DNA of 46,697 nt from an uncultured Gammaproteobacteria bacterium. Lineage in GTDB: Bacteria > Pseudomonadota > Gammaproteobacteria > Pseudomonadales > Pseudohongiellaceae. A program made the position numbers and the translations under genes. The notes under the pieces are model-generated. The model was given only the letters and a program-made list of their open reading frames with translations, was not told the DNA's origin and did no database searches. The stretch is taken from contig CAJXPR010000016.1 of assembly GCA_913058135.1 (NCBI GenBank), positions 1 to 46,697 on the forward strand, written 5' to 3'. Of this stretch, positions 23,299 to 32,809 are shown one piece after another; within the stretch, counting starts at the first letter, position 1, and each line of letters starts with the position of its first letter.

Positions 23299-25568
23299 GC
23301 CGGACCCCTGAGAACTGGCGATCGGTCGGTACCCGGCCTGTTCGTCCCGATGGTATAGACAAGGTAACTGGCCGTGCTGTCTTCAGCGCCGATTTTAATC
23401 TGCCTGATGCCTTGCACGGCGCGGTGCTACGCAGTCCTTTTGCCCATGCCCGCATTCTGCGCCTTGATACCAGCCGAGCGATGGCGCTCGAGGGCGTAAA
23501 AGCGATAGTGACCGCCCGCGATCTGCCCTTGATACCGGCAGACCAGGCAACGACAGACGGCCAGCCTCCGGACTTTCGCGATATGTCAGCCAACATCCTG
23601 GCTCGCGACAAAGTCCTTTATGAAGGACACGCCATTGCCGCCATTGCCGCCGTGGATGCGCAGACGGCCGAGCATGCCCTGACACTGGTCGATGTCGAAT
23701 ACGAAGTATTACCTCATGTTATTGATGTGCAACAGGCGATGGAGCCGGACGCGCCGGTATTGCATGACAGCCTGGTCACCCAGGGCATTACCCCGGCGCC
23801 CTCACACCCGTCGAATATTGCCAGTCGTCACGAACAGGTTCACGGCGATGTCGAGCGAGGCTTTGCACAGGCAGATATCATTCTGACCGAGGAGTTCACC
23901 ACGCAGCCTGTGCATCAGGGTTACATCGAACCGCACGCATGCATGGCACGGGTGGCCAGTGATGGACAGACTGACGTCTGGTGCAGCAGCCAGGGGCAGT
24001 TCATGGTGCGTGCCTATTGCGCGCGCCTGCTTGATATGCCGCTTTCACAGATTCGCGTGACGCCACTGGAGATCGGCGGCGGCTTTGGCGGTAAAACCAC
24101 GGTGTATCTGGAGCCGCTGGCGATACTGCTGGCGCGCCGCAGCGGGCGGCCCGTGAAAATGCAGATGTCCCGGGCCGAAGTGTTCCGCGCCACCGGGCCG
24201 GCGTCGGGCAGCTATATCAGCATGAAAATCGGTGCGCTCAAGGACGGAACGCTGGTCGCTGCACAGGGCATTCTGTGTTATCAGGCGGGTGCATTTCCGG
24301 GCTCACCGGTACGTCTGGGGTGTATGACGGCATTTGCGCCCTATGATATTGCCAATGTCAAAATGATTGGTTATGACGTAGTAGTCAATCGTCCCAAAAG
24401 TGCCGCCTATCGTGCTCCGGGCGCGCCCATGGCATCGTTCGCGGCGGAAAGTCTCCTTGATATGCTGGCGCTGCGGCTGGATATGGATCCCATTGATTTA
24501 CGTATCAGAAACGCTGCACGGCCGGGTACCCGGGCGGCATATGGCATCAGCTTCAAGGAAATCGGCTATCTGGAAACGTTGCAGGCAGCAAAGGCTCATC
24601 CGCATTATTCGGCCCCGTTGGCGCGGAACCAGGGGCGCGGCGTGGCTTCGGGGTTCTGGTTCAACATCGGGGGGCAGTCCAGCGCCGCCCTAACGCTGAA
24701 TGAAGATGGTACCGTGATGGTTACCACCGCCAATCCTGATATCGGCGGTTCGCGTGCATCCATGGCACTGATGGCGGCTGAAGTACTGGAGATTGACGTC
24801 AGTCGGGTGCGTCCGGAGATCGCTGATACCAGTTCGATCGCGTACTCTGATCTTACCGGCGGCAGCCGGGTTACGTTTGCTGTCGGCATGGCCGTCACCC
24901 AGGCTGCCAGCGAACTGCTGGCCAAGCTGCGGGAACGCGCGGCGATGCTCTGGGACACTGCCGTTGATGAGGTGACCTGGCGTGACGGCTGCGCCCATGC
25001 CTGCGTCGACGGCAAGGATGTGCAGCTGTCGCTCGCCTCGCTGGCTGCGCAGGCAGGGAAAACCGGCGGACCGATAGCGGCGCATGTCAGTCTCAATGCC
25101 CAGGGTGCGGGCCCGGGTTTTGGTACGCACATCTGCGACGTTGAAGTTGACCCGGACACCGGCCGGGTCACTGTGCTGCGTTATACTGCGGTCCAGGACG
25201 TTGGCAAGGCAGTGCATCCTGCCTATGTCGAGGGGCAGTTACAGGGTGGTGCAGCACAGGGAATCGGCTGGGCTCTCAATGAAGCCTACCTGTACGACGA
25301 CAATGGCGTTCAGTTGAACCCCGGTTTTCTTGACTACCGGATGCCGGTTGCCTCGGATCTGCCGATGATCGACACCGTGTTGGTAGAAGTGCCCAACCCG
25401 CGCCACCCGTTTGGTGTTCGCGGGGTCGGCGAAGTGCCAATTATTCCGCCGTTGGGCGCGGTTGCCAACGCAGTGTCCCGCGCCACAAACGCCCGGCATG
25501 CCGATCTGCCCATGTCGCCGCCAGTTGTGCTGAAAGCCATTCAGCGAGCTGCGCGCAAGCGCCGCTGA
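23295..25568 (+). CDS. Molybdopterin-binding large subunit, xanthine dehydrogenase family
   Basis: This 757-residue catalytic subunit has an N-terminal aldehyde-oxidase/xanthine-dehydrogenase domain (about 15-125) with RPVRPDGIDKVTGRAVFSAD, followed by the molybdopterin-binding region with GGGFGGKT and the active-site glutamate in GVGEVPIIPP. The loop that carries CSFR in true CO dehydrogenases reads AYRAPGAPMASF, so it is not a form I CO dehydrogenase, nor does it read as the form II AYRGAGR. Substrates of such enzymes include purines, aldehydes and aromatic acids; which one is used here is open. It ends 100 bases before a MarR regulator that may control it. No CoxD/E/F/G accessory genes are present. 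Confidence 0.87.
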   Translation: MSRTPENWRSVGTRPVRPDGIDKVTGRAVFSADFNLPDALHGAVLRSPFAHARILRLDTSRAMALEGVKAIVTARDLPLIPADQATTDGQPPDFRDMSANILARDKVLYEGHAIAAIAAVDAQTAEHALTLVDVEYEVLPHVIDVQQAMEPDAPVLHDSLVTQGITPAPSHPSNIASRHEQVHGDVERGFAQADIILTEEFTTQPVHQGYIEPHACMARVASDGQTDVWCSSQGQFMVRAYCARLLDMPLSQIRVTPLEIGGGFGGKTTVYLEPLAILLARRSGRPVKMQMSRAEVFRATGPASGSYISMKIGALKDGTLVAAQGILCYQAGAFPGSPVRLGCMTAFAPYDIANVKMIGYDVVVNRPKSAAYRAPGAPMASFAAESLLDMLALRLDMDPIDLRIRNAARPGTRAAYGISFKEIGYLETLQAAKAHPHYSAPLARNQGRGVASGFWFNIGGQSSAALTLNEDGTVMVTTANPDIGGSRASMALMAAEVLEIDVSRVRPEIADTSSIAYSDLTGGSRVTFAVGMAVTQAASELLAKLRERAAMLWDTAVDEVTWRDGCAHACVDGKDVQLSLASLAAQAGKTGGPIAAHVSLNAQGAGPGFGTHICDVEVDPDTGRVTVLRYTAVQDVGKAVHPAYVEGQLQGGAAQGIGWALNEAYLYDDNGVQLNPGFLDYRMPVASDLPMIDTVLVEVPNPRHPFGVRGVGEVPIIPPLGAVANAVSRATNARHADLPMSPPVVLKAIQRAARKRR

Positions 25569-25653
25569 CATACATCATCGGTTGTCTGGGCGGCGCGACC
25601 ATTAGCGACTGACAGATTGACAACATTCGGTCAAAGTGACAGCATCCGTCCAT

Positions 25654-25665
25654 CTATAATTATAG
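25654..25665. promoter_or_regulatory. 12-base palindrome containing a consensus -10
   Basis: CTATAATTATAG is a perfect palindrome that contains the exact -10 consensus TATAAT (25655-25660). It lies directly before the MarR-type gene. MarR proteins bind palindromes that overlap promoters, so it could be an autoregulatory operator. No good -35 stands 16-18 bases upstream. Confidence 0.45.
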
Positions 25666-25679
25666 AACGGGTGTCAGTT

Positions 25680-26117
25680 GTGCATTCTCCTAAACGTAAA
25701 CTATTTCTGGATCTGGTACGGGCGATATTCCGGCTGAATGGTCTGCTGCTGGCAGACGGTGACCGAATGGCGGAAGGTGTCGGCCTGACCAGTGCACGCT
25801 GGAAGGTGATCGGGATTGTGGCGCTGACTGGCGCGGGTGTCACCGTGCCCGGCATCGCGCGGGCGCTCGGGCAATCACGACAGGCAGTGCAACGGATCAC
25901 CGACGTCATGCAGACGGACGGGCTGGTGCATTACGAACCCAACCCGCGACACAAACGCTCCTCGCTGGTACAACTGACTGATCATGGTCAGCAGGTTTAC
26001 AACAAATTACGCTCGGTGCAGGACCCCTGGGCAATAGGTCATACCGAGGACACTTCCGTTGAAGAGCTGGAAAGTGCCTTGCGTCTGATGCAGCGCCTGA
26101 TTAACCGAATGGAGTAG
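25680..26117 (+). CDS. MarR-family transcriptional regulator
   Basis: This is a protein of about 145 residues with a winged helix-turn-helix. The recognition region reads VTVPGIARALGQSRQAVQRITDVM, followed by the wing with NPRHKRSSLVQLTDHG. It would bind DNA as a dimer and let go on binding a small aromatic or phenolic ligand. The GTG at 25680 is proposed as start because the palindromic -10 at 25655-25660 would place the transcript start near 25667, leaving no room for the in-frame starts at 25617 and a doubtful leader for 25671. It follows the molybdenum hydroxylase operon and precedes nnr by 4 bases, so it may be co-transcribed with either. The target is likely itself and the enzyme genes. 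Confidence 0.8.
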   Translation: MHSPKRKLFLDLVRAIFRLNGLLLADGDRMAEGVGLTSARWKVIGIVALTGAGVTVPGIARALGQSRQAVQRITDVMQTDGLVHYEPNPRHKRSSLVQLTDHGQQVYNKLRSVQDPWAIGHTEDTSVEELESALRLMQRLINRME

Positions 26118-26121
26118 TGCT

Positions 26122-27696
26122 GTGAATTTGCCTCTGTACACGGCCAGTCAGGCCCGCGCCATTGACCAGCAACTGATCGCCGCCGGCACACCTGGTATCA
26201 GGCTCATGCAGCGCGCTGGCGAAGCAGCGTTGACCGCGCTGCGTCAGCGTTGGCCCCAGACGACGTCTGTCATCATCATTTGTGGTCGGGGCAATAACGG
26301 CGGTGATGGTCATGTGCTGGCCGGGCTGCTGTTGCAGACCGGCGCCCGAGTGCATGTGCTGCAGATCGGTGATATCACCGGGTTGAGTGGTGACGCTCGA
26401 GTGGCGGCTGATAATGCCGCAGCTCTGGGTGTCACAGCGAAGCCCTACCACGCACAGCAGCTGTCGGACCTGCTGAGCCAGCATGCGGCGGCGCGGGTCG
26501 TTATCGTTGATGCCATGCTGGGTACCGGGTTTCATGGCGCGTTGAGTGACGATTTTGCTGATGCGGCGGGGCAGATTAATGCCAGCGGTCAGCCCGTGCT
26601 GGCTATCGACATACCCAGCGGCCTGCATGCAGACACCGGCCATATAGACGGCACCGCTGTGAAAGCCGACGCGACCATAACCTTCATTGCCCGCAAGCGA
26701 GGCTTGTACACTGCCCATGGTCCTGACTACGCCGGAGAGATCATATTTGATGACTGTGGTGCCGGACCCCTGCCAGCCGGGTCAGGGCAGCCTGCAGTAC
26801 GCGCCATCGATGCGGGCCTGTTGAAGGCCATGTTGCCGCCTCGATTACGGACAGCGCACAAGGGTCAGGCGGGCAGTGTTCTGGTAGTGGGCGGCGACAC
26901 CGGCTTTGGCGGCGCCGCCATGATGGCCGCTGAAGCGGCTGCACGCTCGGGCGCCGGGACCGTCAGTCTACTGACCCGGCCTGCACATGTTGTTCCGATG
27001 CTGGCGCGGCGACCCGAAGTCATGGTTAGTGGTCTGGATGAATGGCTGGGGGATCCGGGCACAGCGGCCCGGCAGCTGGTTGAAAAAGCCAGCGTAGTGA
27101 TCATAGGGCCAGGGTTGGGACAATCGGACTGGTCCAGACAGATACTACAAAACAGCATGATGTGGTCCGTGACTCTGGGTAAACCGCTGGTGCTTGATGC
27201 GGACGCGCTGAACCTGGCTGCGCAGGACAACAGGTTCTGGCGCGAAGCGGCGCCTCTGGCGCAGCGGCGTCGGTGGGTTATCACGCCGCATCCCGGTGAA
27301 GCGGCGAGACTGCTGGGAACTGATGCAGCCCGGATACAGGCTGATCGTTTTGTCGCCATTGCGGATCTGCAGGCCCACACCGGTACCCACTGTTTGCTGA
27401 AAGGCGCCGGTTCGCTGCTGGCGTTTGCACCGACAGACGAGGCAGACAGGCTGCCGCTGGACCTTTGTACGGAAGGCAATCCCGGCATGGCATCGGGTGG
27501 TATGGGCGACATTCTTACGGGTGTGATCGCGGCGTTGATCGCACAGGGACTGTCATCAGCGGACGCGCTGCGCTGTGCGGTCTGCGCCCATGGCGAAGCA
27601 GCAGATCAGGCGGCGAGGACTCTCGGTGAGCGCGGATTACTGGCCACGGACGTTCTTTCATTTTTGCCTCGGGTGTTGAATGCCAACAGCAAATAA
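26122..27696 (+). CDS. nnr: Bifunctional NAD(P)HX epimerase / dehydratase
   Basis: This 524-residue enzyme repairs hydrated NADH and NADPH. The N-terminal YjeF_N domain (to about 215) has the GRGNNGGDGHV box and D in DAMLGTGF; it interconverts the two epimers. The C-terminal domain (about 225-524) is a ribokinase-like ADP-dependent dehydratase with NPGMASGGMGDILTGV, the conserved catalytic aspartate region. The length is usual for the fused bacterial form. The start is the GTG at 26122, with GGAG at the end of the MarR gene. Its 3' end overlaps tsaE by 17 bases, a pairing found across Gammaproteobacteria. Confidence 0.93.
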   Translation: MNLPLYTASQARAIDQQLIAAGTPGIRLMQRAGEAALTALRQRWPQTTSVIIICGRGNNGGDGHVLAGLLLQTGARVHVLQIGDITGLSGDARVAADNAAALGVTAKPYHAQQLSDLLSQHAAARVVIVDAMLGTGFHGALSDDFADAAGQINASGQPVLAIDIPSGLHADTGHIDGTAVKADATITFIARKRGLYTAHGPDYAGEIIFDDCGAGPLPAGSGQPAVRAIDAGLLKAMLPPRLRTAHKGQAGSVLVVGGDTGFGGAAMMAAEAAARSGAGTVSLLTRPAHVVPMLARRPEVMVSGLDEWLGDPGTAARQLVEKASVVIIGPGLGQSDWSRQILQNSMMWSVTLGKPLVLDADALNLAAQDNRFWREAAPLAQRRRWVITPHPGEAARLLGTDAARIQADRFVAIADLQAHTGTHCLLKGAGSLLAFAPTDEADRLPLDLCTEGNPGMASGGMGDILTGVIAALIAQGLSSADALRCAVCAHGEAADQAARTLGERGLLATDVLSFLPRVLNANSK

Positions 27697-28198
27697 CGCA
27701 CTTGCATATCGTTTGCCTGCCGAAGCGGATACCTGCAAGGTGGGTGCTTGCCTGGGCCAGGCGCTGGGGCGCGATGGCGCGGTCATTTTCCTGAACGGTG
27801 ATCTGGGGGCTGGCAAAACGACGCTGAGTCGTGGCCTGATCCGTGGGCTGGGTTACCAGGGGGCGGTCAAAAGTCCGACCTACACGCTGGTGGAACCTTA
27901 TGAATGTTTTGACTTTCCTCTCTATCACTTTGATCTGTATAGACTAACGGATCCAGAGGAGGTAGAATTTCTCGGCGTTGATGAATACTTCGTGCCGCCT
28001 GCCGTATGCCTGATCGAATGGCCGGGTCGGGGGCAGGGTTTTCTGCCAGCGCCGGACCTGCTCATACGGCTGGAAACAGTCGGTAAAGGCCGCTGTTTGA
28101 GTGTCGAGGCAGGCAGTGGCAGGGGCCATGAAATCGCTGATCGTTTACGGGTTTTACTGCAAGATGCTGGATTACAGGAATTGGCACCAAAAGCGTGA
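27680..28198 (+). CDS. tsaE: tRNA threonylcarbamoyladenosine synthesis ATPase TsaE
   Basis: This is a 172-residue P-loop protein with Walker A GDLGAGKTTLSRG at about 40-52, then the conserved SPTYTLVEPYE and HFDLYRL segments of TsaE. It works with TsaD and TsaB to make the t6A base at position 37 of ANN-decoding tRNAs. It starts inside the end of nnr and its own 3' end overlaps the amidase gene, which signals one operon. The C-terminus is about 20 residues longer than the E. coli protein. Confidence 0.94.
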   Translation: MPTANNALAYRLPAEADTCKVGACLGQALGRDGAVIFLNGDLGAGKTTLSRGLIRGLGYQGAVKSPTYTLVEPYECFDFPLYHFDLYRLTDPEEVEFLGVDEYFVPPAVCLIEWPGRGQGFLPAPDLLIRLETVGKGRCLSVEAGSGRGHEIADRLRVLLQDAGLQELAPKA

Positions 28199-29750
28199 CA
28201 TTGCGTTCCGATCGGCGGCGGCCTGGCTATGCCTGTTAATATGTGCAGCTTTGCTGATGCCGGCTACCGTACTTGCCGGCGATATCCGCGACCTGCGGGT
28301 ATGGCGCTCCCCCGATTACACGCGTGTTGTCATTGATCTGGGCAGCCGTGTCGAATACAGCGTATTTGTACTGGATAATCCCCACCGGGTAGTCATTGAT
28401 GTCAACGATTCCCGCATGCTGGCTGACGTTGCCCGGGTAGATTTGGTTGACAGTCCGGTCAGGTCGGTGCGCAGTGCGGTGCGGAATCAGCGTGACACCC
28501 GCATCGTGCTCGACATGGACGGTCCGGTTAACCCCTCCAGCTTCACCTTGCCGCCCAACGATGAATTTGGCGATCGCCTGGTGGTAGATCTGTATGATCT
28601 GGGCGCCGAATCACCGGCCCGGCCTGCGGAAATTGCGCCAAGCAGCCCAGCCGAGCGACAAACCGTGTCCTCGTCCAGTCAACGCAATATCGTGGTGGCC
28701 ATCGATGCCGGCCACGGGGGTGATGATCCGGGCGCCATCGGTTTTGACGGTCGCATTCGCGAAAAGGATGTTGCGCTGGCGATATCGCGGGCCGTGTTTG
28801 AGAGGTTGCGCGGTATTCCCGGCTACGAACCGGTAATGATCCGCCAGGGTGACTACTATGTGCGGCTGCAACAGAGGCCGCAGTTGGCCCGCCAGAACCG
28901 CGCCGACATTTTCCTCTCCATCCATGCCGACTCCTTCAGCACCTCACGCGCCGAAGGCGTGACGGTATACGCCCTGTCTCAGACCATTGCCGAAGACGAG
29001 AATATTCGTCGGGTCGCCGAAAAAGAGAACTCGGCGGATCTGTTGGGCGGGGTATCGGGTGATACCAGCCTGAAAAACTTCGAGGATGACCTGGCCTTGA
29101 CCCTGCTCGATCTCTCCATGGCCTGGAGTATTGAGCAGAGCGTTGCCGCTGGTTCCTATATCCTCAACGCCATAGGGTCGGTTGCCAGACTGCGACGGGA
29201 CGTGCCACAGCAAGGCAATCTTTGGGTACTGCGTTCGCCGGATATTCCGTCGCTGCTGATTGAAACCGGCTATCTCTCGAATCCGCGCGAGGCGCGGCTG
29301 CTGACCTCGGCCGACTATCAGCGTCGGCTGGCAGATGCCATCGTGCAGGGAGTGATGAATTATTTCTACGAGCGACCTCCCGAAGGAACCCTGGTAGCCT
29401 GGCAGAAAGCCAACAATCAGGGTCCGGACCGGCAATATGTGGTGCAGCGTGGCGACAGTCTGTCGCTGATTGCCCAGCGCCACAATGTCAACATGGCGCA
29501 GCTGCGCGCCGCCAATAACCTGCGAGGCGATATCGTGCAACTTGGTCAGACCCTGACCATACCCGGGGGCGGGCCAATGCCGGTGGTGTCCGCGCCACCA
29601 ACGGTATCCGAGCACACCATTAGCCGGGGCGAGACGCTGTCGGGTATCGCCGAGCGCTATCGTGTGAGTTTGTCACGGCTGCGCGAGGCAAACGATCTGC
29701 GCAGTGATACAATCCGCATTGGTCAGGTTTTGCAGATTCCTGCCTTCTGA
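28128..29750 (+). CDS. amiC: N-acetylmuramoyl-L-alanine amidase with AMIN and LysM domains
   Basis: This is a protein of about 540 residues. A hydrophobic signal (LCLLICAALLMPATVLAG) leads to the periplasm. An AMIN domain (about 55-155) targets it to the septum. The amidase_3 domain follows with zinc ligands in DAGHGGDDPGA (H196), E in REKDV and H in SIHADSF, and a catalytic glutamate in LIETGYLSN. Two LysM repeats close the protein (YVVQRGDSLSLIAQ and HTISRGETLSGIAE), binding peptidoglycan. It cleaves the stem peptide from glycan to part daughter cells. The start is uncertain: ATG 28128 and ATG 28164 are possible, and either overlaps tsaE. Two C-terminal LysM units place it nearer the AmiB/AmiC of Pseudomonas type than E. 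coli AmiC. Confidence 0.9.
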   Translation: MKSLIVYGFYCKMLDYRNWHQKRDIAFRSAAAWLCLLICAALLMPATVLAGDIRDLRVWRSPDYTRVVIDLGSRVEYSVFVLDNPHRVVIDVNDSRMLADVARVDLVDSPVRSVRSAVRNQRDTRIVLDMDGPVNPSSFTLPPNDEFGDRLVVDLYDLGAESPARPAEIAPSSPAERQTVSSSSQRNIVVAIDAGHGGDDPGAIGFDGRIREKDVALAISRAVFERLRGIPGYEPVMIRQGDYYVRLQQRPQLARQNRADIFLSIHADSFSTSRAEGVTVYALSQTIAEDENIRRVAEKENSADLLGGVSGDTSLKNFEDDLALTLLDLSMAWSIEQSVAAGSYILNAIGSVARLRRDVPQQGNLWVLRSPDIPSLLIETGYLSNPREARLLTSADYQRRLADAIVQGVMNYFYERPPEGTLVAWQKANNQGPDRQYVVQRGDSLSLIAQRHNVNMAQLRAANNLRGDIVQLGQTLTIPGGGPMPVVSAPPTVSEHTISRGETLSGIAERYRVSLSRLREANDLRSDTIRIGQVLQIPAF

Positions 29751-29826
29751 CAGACCGGTGTGCCGCGTCTGTTCACGCACTAATTATTGCACTGCTTGCC
29801 GGTGCTGACACCGAACAGGTCTGCCC

Positions 29827-31722
29827 ATGAAAAGAATTGCATTGCTCAGTCAGCGTCTGGCGAATCAGATAGCCGCCGGCGAAGTTGTTGAGCGGCCGGC
29901 CTCTGTGGTCAAGGAGTTGCTGGAGAACAGCGTAGACGCAGGTGCCTCGCGTATCGATGTCGAAGTCGAGCAGGGTGGCAGCAAGCTGATCCGCATCCGT
30001 GATGATGGTCAGGGCATTAACAAGGAAGACCTGGCACTTGCGCTCAGTCGTCACGCGACCAGCAAAATTGCCGACCTCGACGATCTGGAGAACATTGCCA
30101 GTCTGGGGTTCAGAGGCGAAGCACTGGCCAGTATCAGTTCAGTCTCCCGCTTGCTGCTGGCCTCGCGCTCTGTCGATGCCACGGAGACTGGTGGCTGGCA
30201 GGTAGAGGCCGCAGGCCAGGAGATGACCCCGACGCTCGCGCCGGCGGCACATCCACAGGGCACCACGGTTGAAGTGCGGGATCTGTTCTTCAACACGCCG
30301 GCACGCAAGAAATTTCTGCGCACGGAAAACACTGAGTTCGGGCGAATAGATGAAGTGGTCAAACGTCTGGCTCTGAGCCGGTTTGAGCTGGCATTTTCAT
30401 TACGTCACAATCAGCGCACAGTGCATCAGCTGCAGGCGGCGCAGTCCATGCAGGAGAAGCAGCGGCGCATCGGGCTGGTCTGCGGGCCGGCATTTCTGGA
30501 ACATGCTGTATATATTGATATCGAGGCCTCGGGTCTGCGGCTTTGGGGCTGGGTATGTTTGCCAACATTCTCGCGCAGCCAGCCTGACCTGCAATACTTC
30601 TACGTCAATGGCCGGGTTATTCGTGACAAACTGGTGTCTCATGCGGTTAAGCAGGCTTACCGCGATGTGCTGTTTCATGGCAGGCATCCGGCCTTTGTCC
30701 TGTACCTGGAGCTGCAGCCGGCACTGGTCGATGTCAATGTACACCCGACCAAACACGAGGTGCGCTTTCGCGACCAGCGGCTGGTACACGACTTCCTGTT
30801 CCGCTCGCTGCACAAGGCATTGGCCGATGTCAGACCCGCAGACCACATGGAGCCGGCGCTGGAAGCTGCCGGGATGGGCGCGGACGGTCAGCGCCGCGTG
30901 GAATCACCGGCGCAGCAGGTGCCATTGGGTCTGCGTCTGGACGAAAGCACGGGGGAACTGTACGCGCCGCCCGACGCATCCGGGGCCGCCCGATCCGCTG
31001 CTGCAACAGGGGGCTGGAGCGCCACCGCTGCCGGATCCGGGGGTGGCGATCGCGGCGGTTGGCGACCAGGCGCGTCGCCGGTTGCCAGTCTGGCAGAGCA
31101 GGCGGCGTTGTATCAGCGGCTGAGTGAGGATGCCGAGGTGCCGCCACTGGGTTATGCGCTGGCGCAACTGCATGGCGTCTATATCCTGGCACAGAATCAG
31201 AATGGCCTTATCGTGGTCGACATGCACGCAGCCCATGAACGCATCACCTATGAACATATGAAGACCGCCAGTGACAATCAGAGTATCAAGGCGCAGCCGT
31301 TGCTGGTCCCCATCTCCATTGCCGTCAGTCGGGCGGAGGCAGAATGCGCCGAGGCTCAGGCCGATGAGCTGGCGACGCTGGGGTTTGACATTGCCCGGGT
31401 TGCCGACGAGTCAGTGATTGTTCGTCAGGTGCCGAGTATTCTGGCACGGGCTGACATCGAGCAGCTGGTGCGGGATGTGCTGGCCGATGTGCGCGAGCAC
31501 GGTCGCAGTGAGCGCATCAGTGCCTATCGCGACGAACTGCTGTCCACCATGGCCTGCCATGGTTCGGTGCGCGCCAATCGCCAGCTGAGCATTGCCGAGA
31601 TGAATGCCCTGTTACGCGACATGGAGCGCACGGAGCGTAGCGGACAATGCAATCACGGGCGCCCCACCTGGGTGTATCAGAGCATGTCTGATCTGGACAA
31701 GCTCTTCCTGCGTGGTCAATGA
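29827..31722 (+). CDS. mutL: DNA mismatch repair protein MutL
   Basis: This is a 631-residue protein. The N-terminal GHKL ATPase has [23 protein letters not shown] and [11 protein letters not shown] Gly/Ala/Pro-rich linker (about 350-420) leads to the C-terminal dimer domain. That domain has [12 protein letters not shown] at 465-476, ACHGSVRA and CNHGRP at 608-613: the metal-binding endonuclease motifs found in MutL of bacteria that lack MutH. It should therefore nick the strand to be repaired itself. It lies 76 bases after the amidase and 37 before miaA, the usual gammaproteobacterial order. Confidence 0.96.
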   Translation: MKRIALLSQRLANQIAAGEVVERPASVVKELLENSVDAGASRIDVEVEQGGSKLIRIRDDGQGINKEDLALALSRHATSKIADLDDLENIASLGFRGEALASISSVSRLLLASRSVDATETGGWQVEAAGQEMTPTLAPAAHPQGTTVEVRDLFFNTPARKKFLRTENTEFGRIDEVVKRLALSRFELAFSLRHNQRTVHQLQAAQSMQEKQRRIGLVCGPAFLEHAVYIDIEASGLRLWGWVCLPTFSRSQPDLQYFYVNGRVIRDKLVSHAVKQAYRDVLFHGRHPAFVLYLELQPALVDVNVHPTKHEVRFRDQRLVHDFLFRSLHKALADVRPADHMEPALEAAGMGADGQRRVESPAQQVPLGLRLDESTGELYAPPDASGAARSAAATGGWSATAAGSGGGDRGGWRPGASPVASLAEQAALYQRLSEDAEVPPLGYALAQLHGVYILAQNQNGLIVVDMHAAHERITYEHMKTASDNQSIKAQPLLVPISIAVSRAEAECAEAQADELATLGFDIARVADESVIVRQVPSILARADIEQLVRDVLADVREHGRSERISAYRDELLSTMACHGSVRANRQLSIAEMNALLRDMERTERSGQCNHGRPTWVYQSMSDLDKLFLRGQ

Positions 31723-31759
31723 TGGAAGGTGCTCCGCAGCCGGAGAGGGAGTTGCAGTC

Positions 31760-32707
31760 ATGGAGTTGATCGCGCAGCAGTGTCCGGCAGTCTGCCTGAT
31801 GGGGCCAACTGCGTCGGGCAAAACCGCGCTGGCCATCGAGCTGGTGCAGCGGTATCCCTTCGACATCATCAACGTGGATTCCGCGCAGATATACCGCGAC
31901 ATGGACATTGGCACCGGCAAACCGGATGCCGCTACACTCCGTCGTGCACCTCATCGGTTGATCGATTTTCTGGATCCGGCGGAATCCTACTCGGCGGCCC
32001 GGTTTCGCACCGATGCCATTGCCGAAATGGCGGATGTGCGCCGGGCGGGGCGCATCCCCCTGCTGGTAGGCGGGACCATGCTGTACTTCAAGGCCCTGCG
32101 CGACGGCCTGGCAGTGCTGCCCGAGGCGGACCCCGGCATACGCGCGACCATCAGCACCACGGCTCAGGCTGAGGGCTGGCACGCCGTGCATGCGCGGCTG
32201 GCTGAGGTCGACCCGGAAGCTGCACGGCGCATCCACCCCAATGATCCGCAGCGTCTGCAGCGAGCCCTTGAAGTGTTTATGGTGACGGGCCGGTCTATGA
32301 CGGAGCTGCAGGCCCGGAACCAAGCTGTCAACAACTTGTCAGAAGACCTGTTGTTTGTGTCAATCCAGCCGACAGAGCGCAGCGTACTACATGCAAGGAT
32401 TGCGCAAAGATTCCGGCAAATGCTGGATGATGGTCTGGTCGATGAAGTACGCAGGCTCCACCAGCGGGGCGATCTGCATACTGGGCTGCCGTCGATCAGA
32501 AGCGTCGGATACCGGCAGGTTTGGCAGTATCTGGACGGTGAAATCAGCTTTGATGCCATGGTGGAAAGAGGTATCATTGCCACTCGACAGCTGGCTAAAC
32601 GGCAGGTGACCTGGCTGAGAAGCTGGGACAAATTGCACAATTTCGACAGCGAAAGTCCGGAAACCATGGCTAAGGTCTTGAAATTGATCTACTCGACCTC
32701 CATATAA
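31760..32707 (+). CDS. miaA: tRNA dimethylallyltransferase MiaA
   Basis: This 315-residue enzyme adds a dimethylallyl group to A37 of tRNAs that read codons starting with U. The P-loop [11 protein letters not shown] is at about 15-25, followed by [18 protein letters not shown] and the [10 protein letters not shown] segment, all typical. The ATG at 31760 is chosen because GAGGGAG stands about 8 bases upstream and because the longer frame (from 31604) lies inside mutL. It is followed by hfq, as in E. coli. Confidence 0.95.
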   Translation: MELIAQQCPAVCLMGPTASGKTALAIELVQRYPFDIINVDSAQIYRDMDIGTGKPDAATLRRAPHRLIDFLDPAESYSAARFRTDAIAEMADVRRAGRIPLLVGGTMLYFKALRDGLAVLPEADPGIRATISTTAQAEGWHAVHARLAEVDPEAARRIHPNDPQRLQRALEVFMVTGRSMTELQARNQAVNNLSEDLLFVSIQPTERSVLHARIAQRFRQMLDDGLVDEVRRLHQRGDLHTGLPSIRSVGYRQVWQYLDGEISFDAMVERGIIATRQLAKRQVTWLRSWDKLHNFDSESPETMAKVLKLIYSTSI

Positions 32708-32767
32708 GCGCTACGGTCAGAATGGCCATTCGCTGAGATAGAGCGTTGCTGGACGGATCCAAACTGC

Positions 32768-32802
32768 TTTTTAACGTTTTTTTAGCTGAATTTTTTAAGG
32801 AG
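32768..32802 (+). promoter_or_regulatory. U-rich hfq leader with AAGGAG ribosome site
   Basis: Three T runs of 5 (32768-32772), 7 (32777-32783) and 6 (32791-32796) come directly before AAGGAG (32797-32802). Hfq binds U-rich RNA and in E. coli represses its own translation, so this may be a self-control site. No hairpin makes it a terminator. Confidence 0.4.
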
Positions 32803-32809
32803 AATATCA

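Noticed and set aside
22892-23611. A 239-residue minus-strand frame
   Set aside because: It is opposite the iron-sulfur and molybdopterin subunits of the second hydroxylase and is rich in arginine and proline, as shadows in GC-rich DNA are.
23295-25568. Aerobic CO dehydrogenase large subunit
   Set aside because: The active-site loop reads AYRAPGAP, not AYRCSFR or AYRGAGR, and no Cox accessory genes are near.
30383-31123. A 246-residue plus-strand frame inside mutL
   Set aside because: It is the second reading frame of mutL and is rich in Cys, Arg and Trp, with no family signal.
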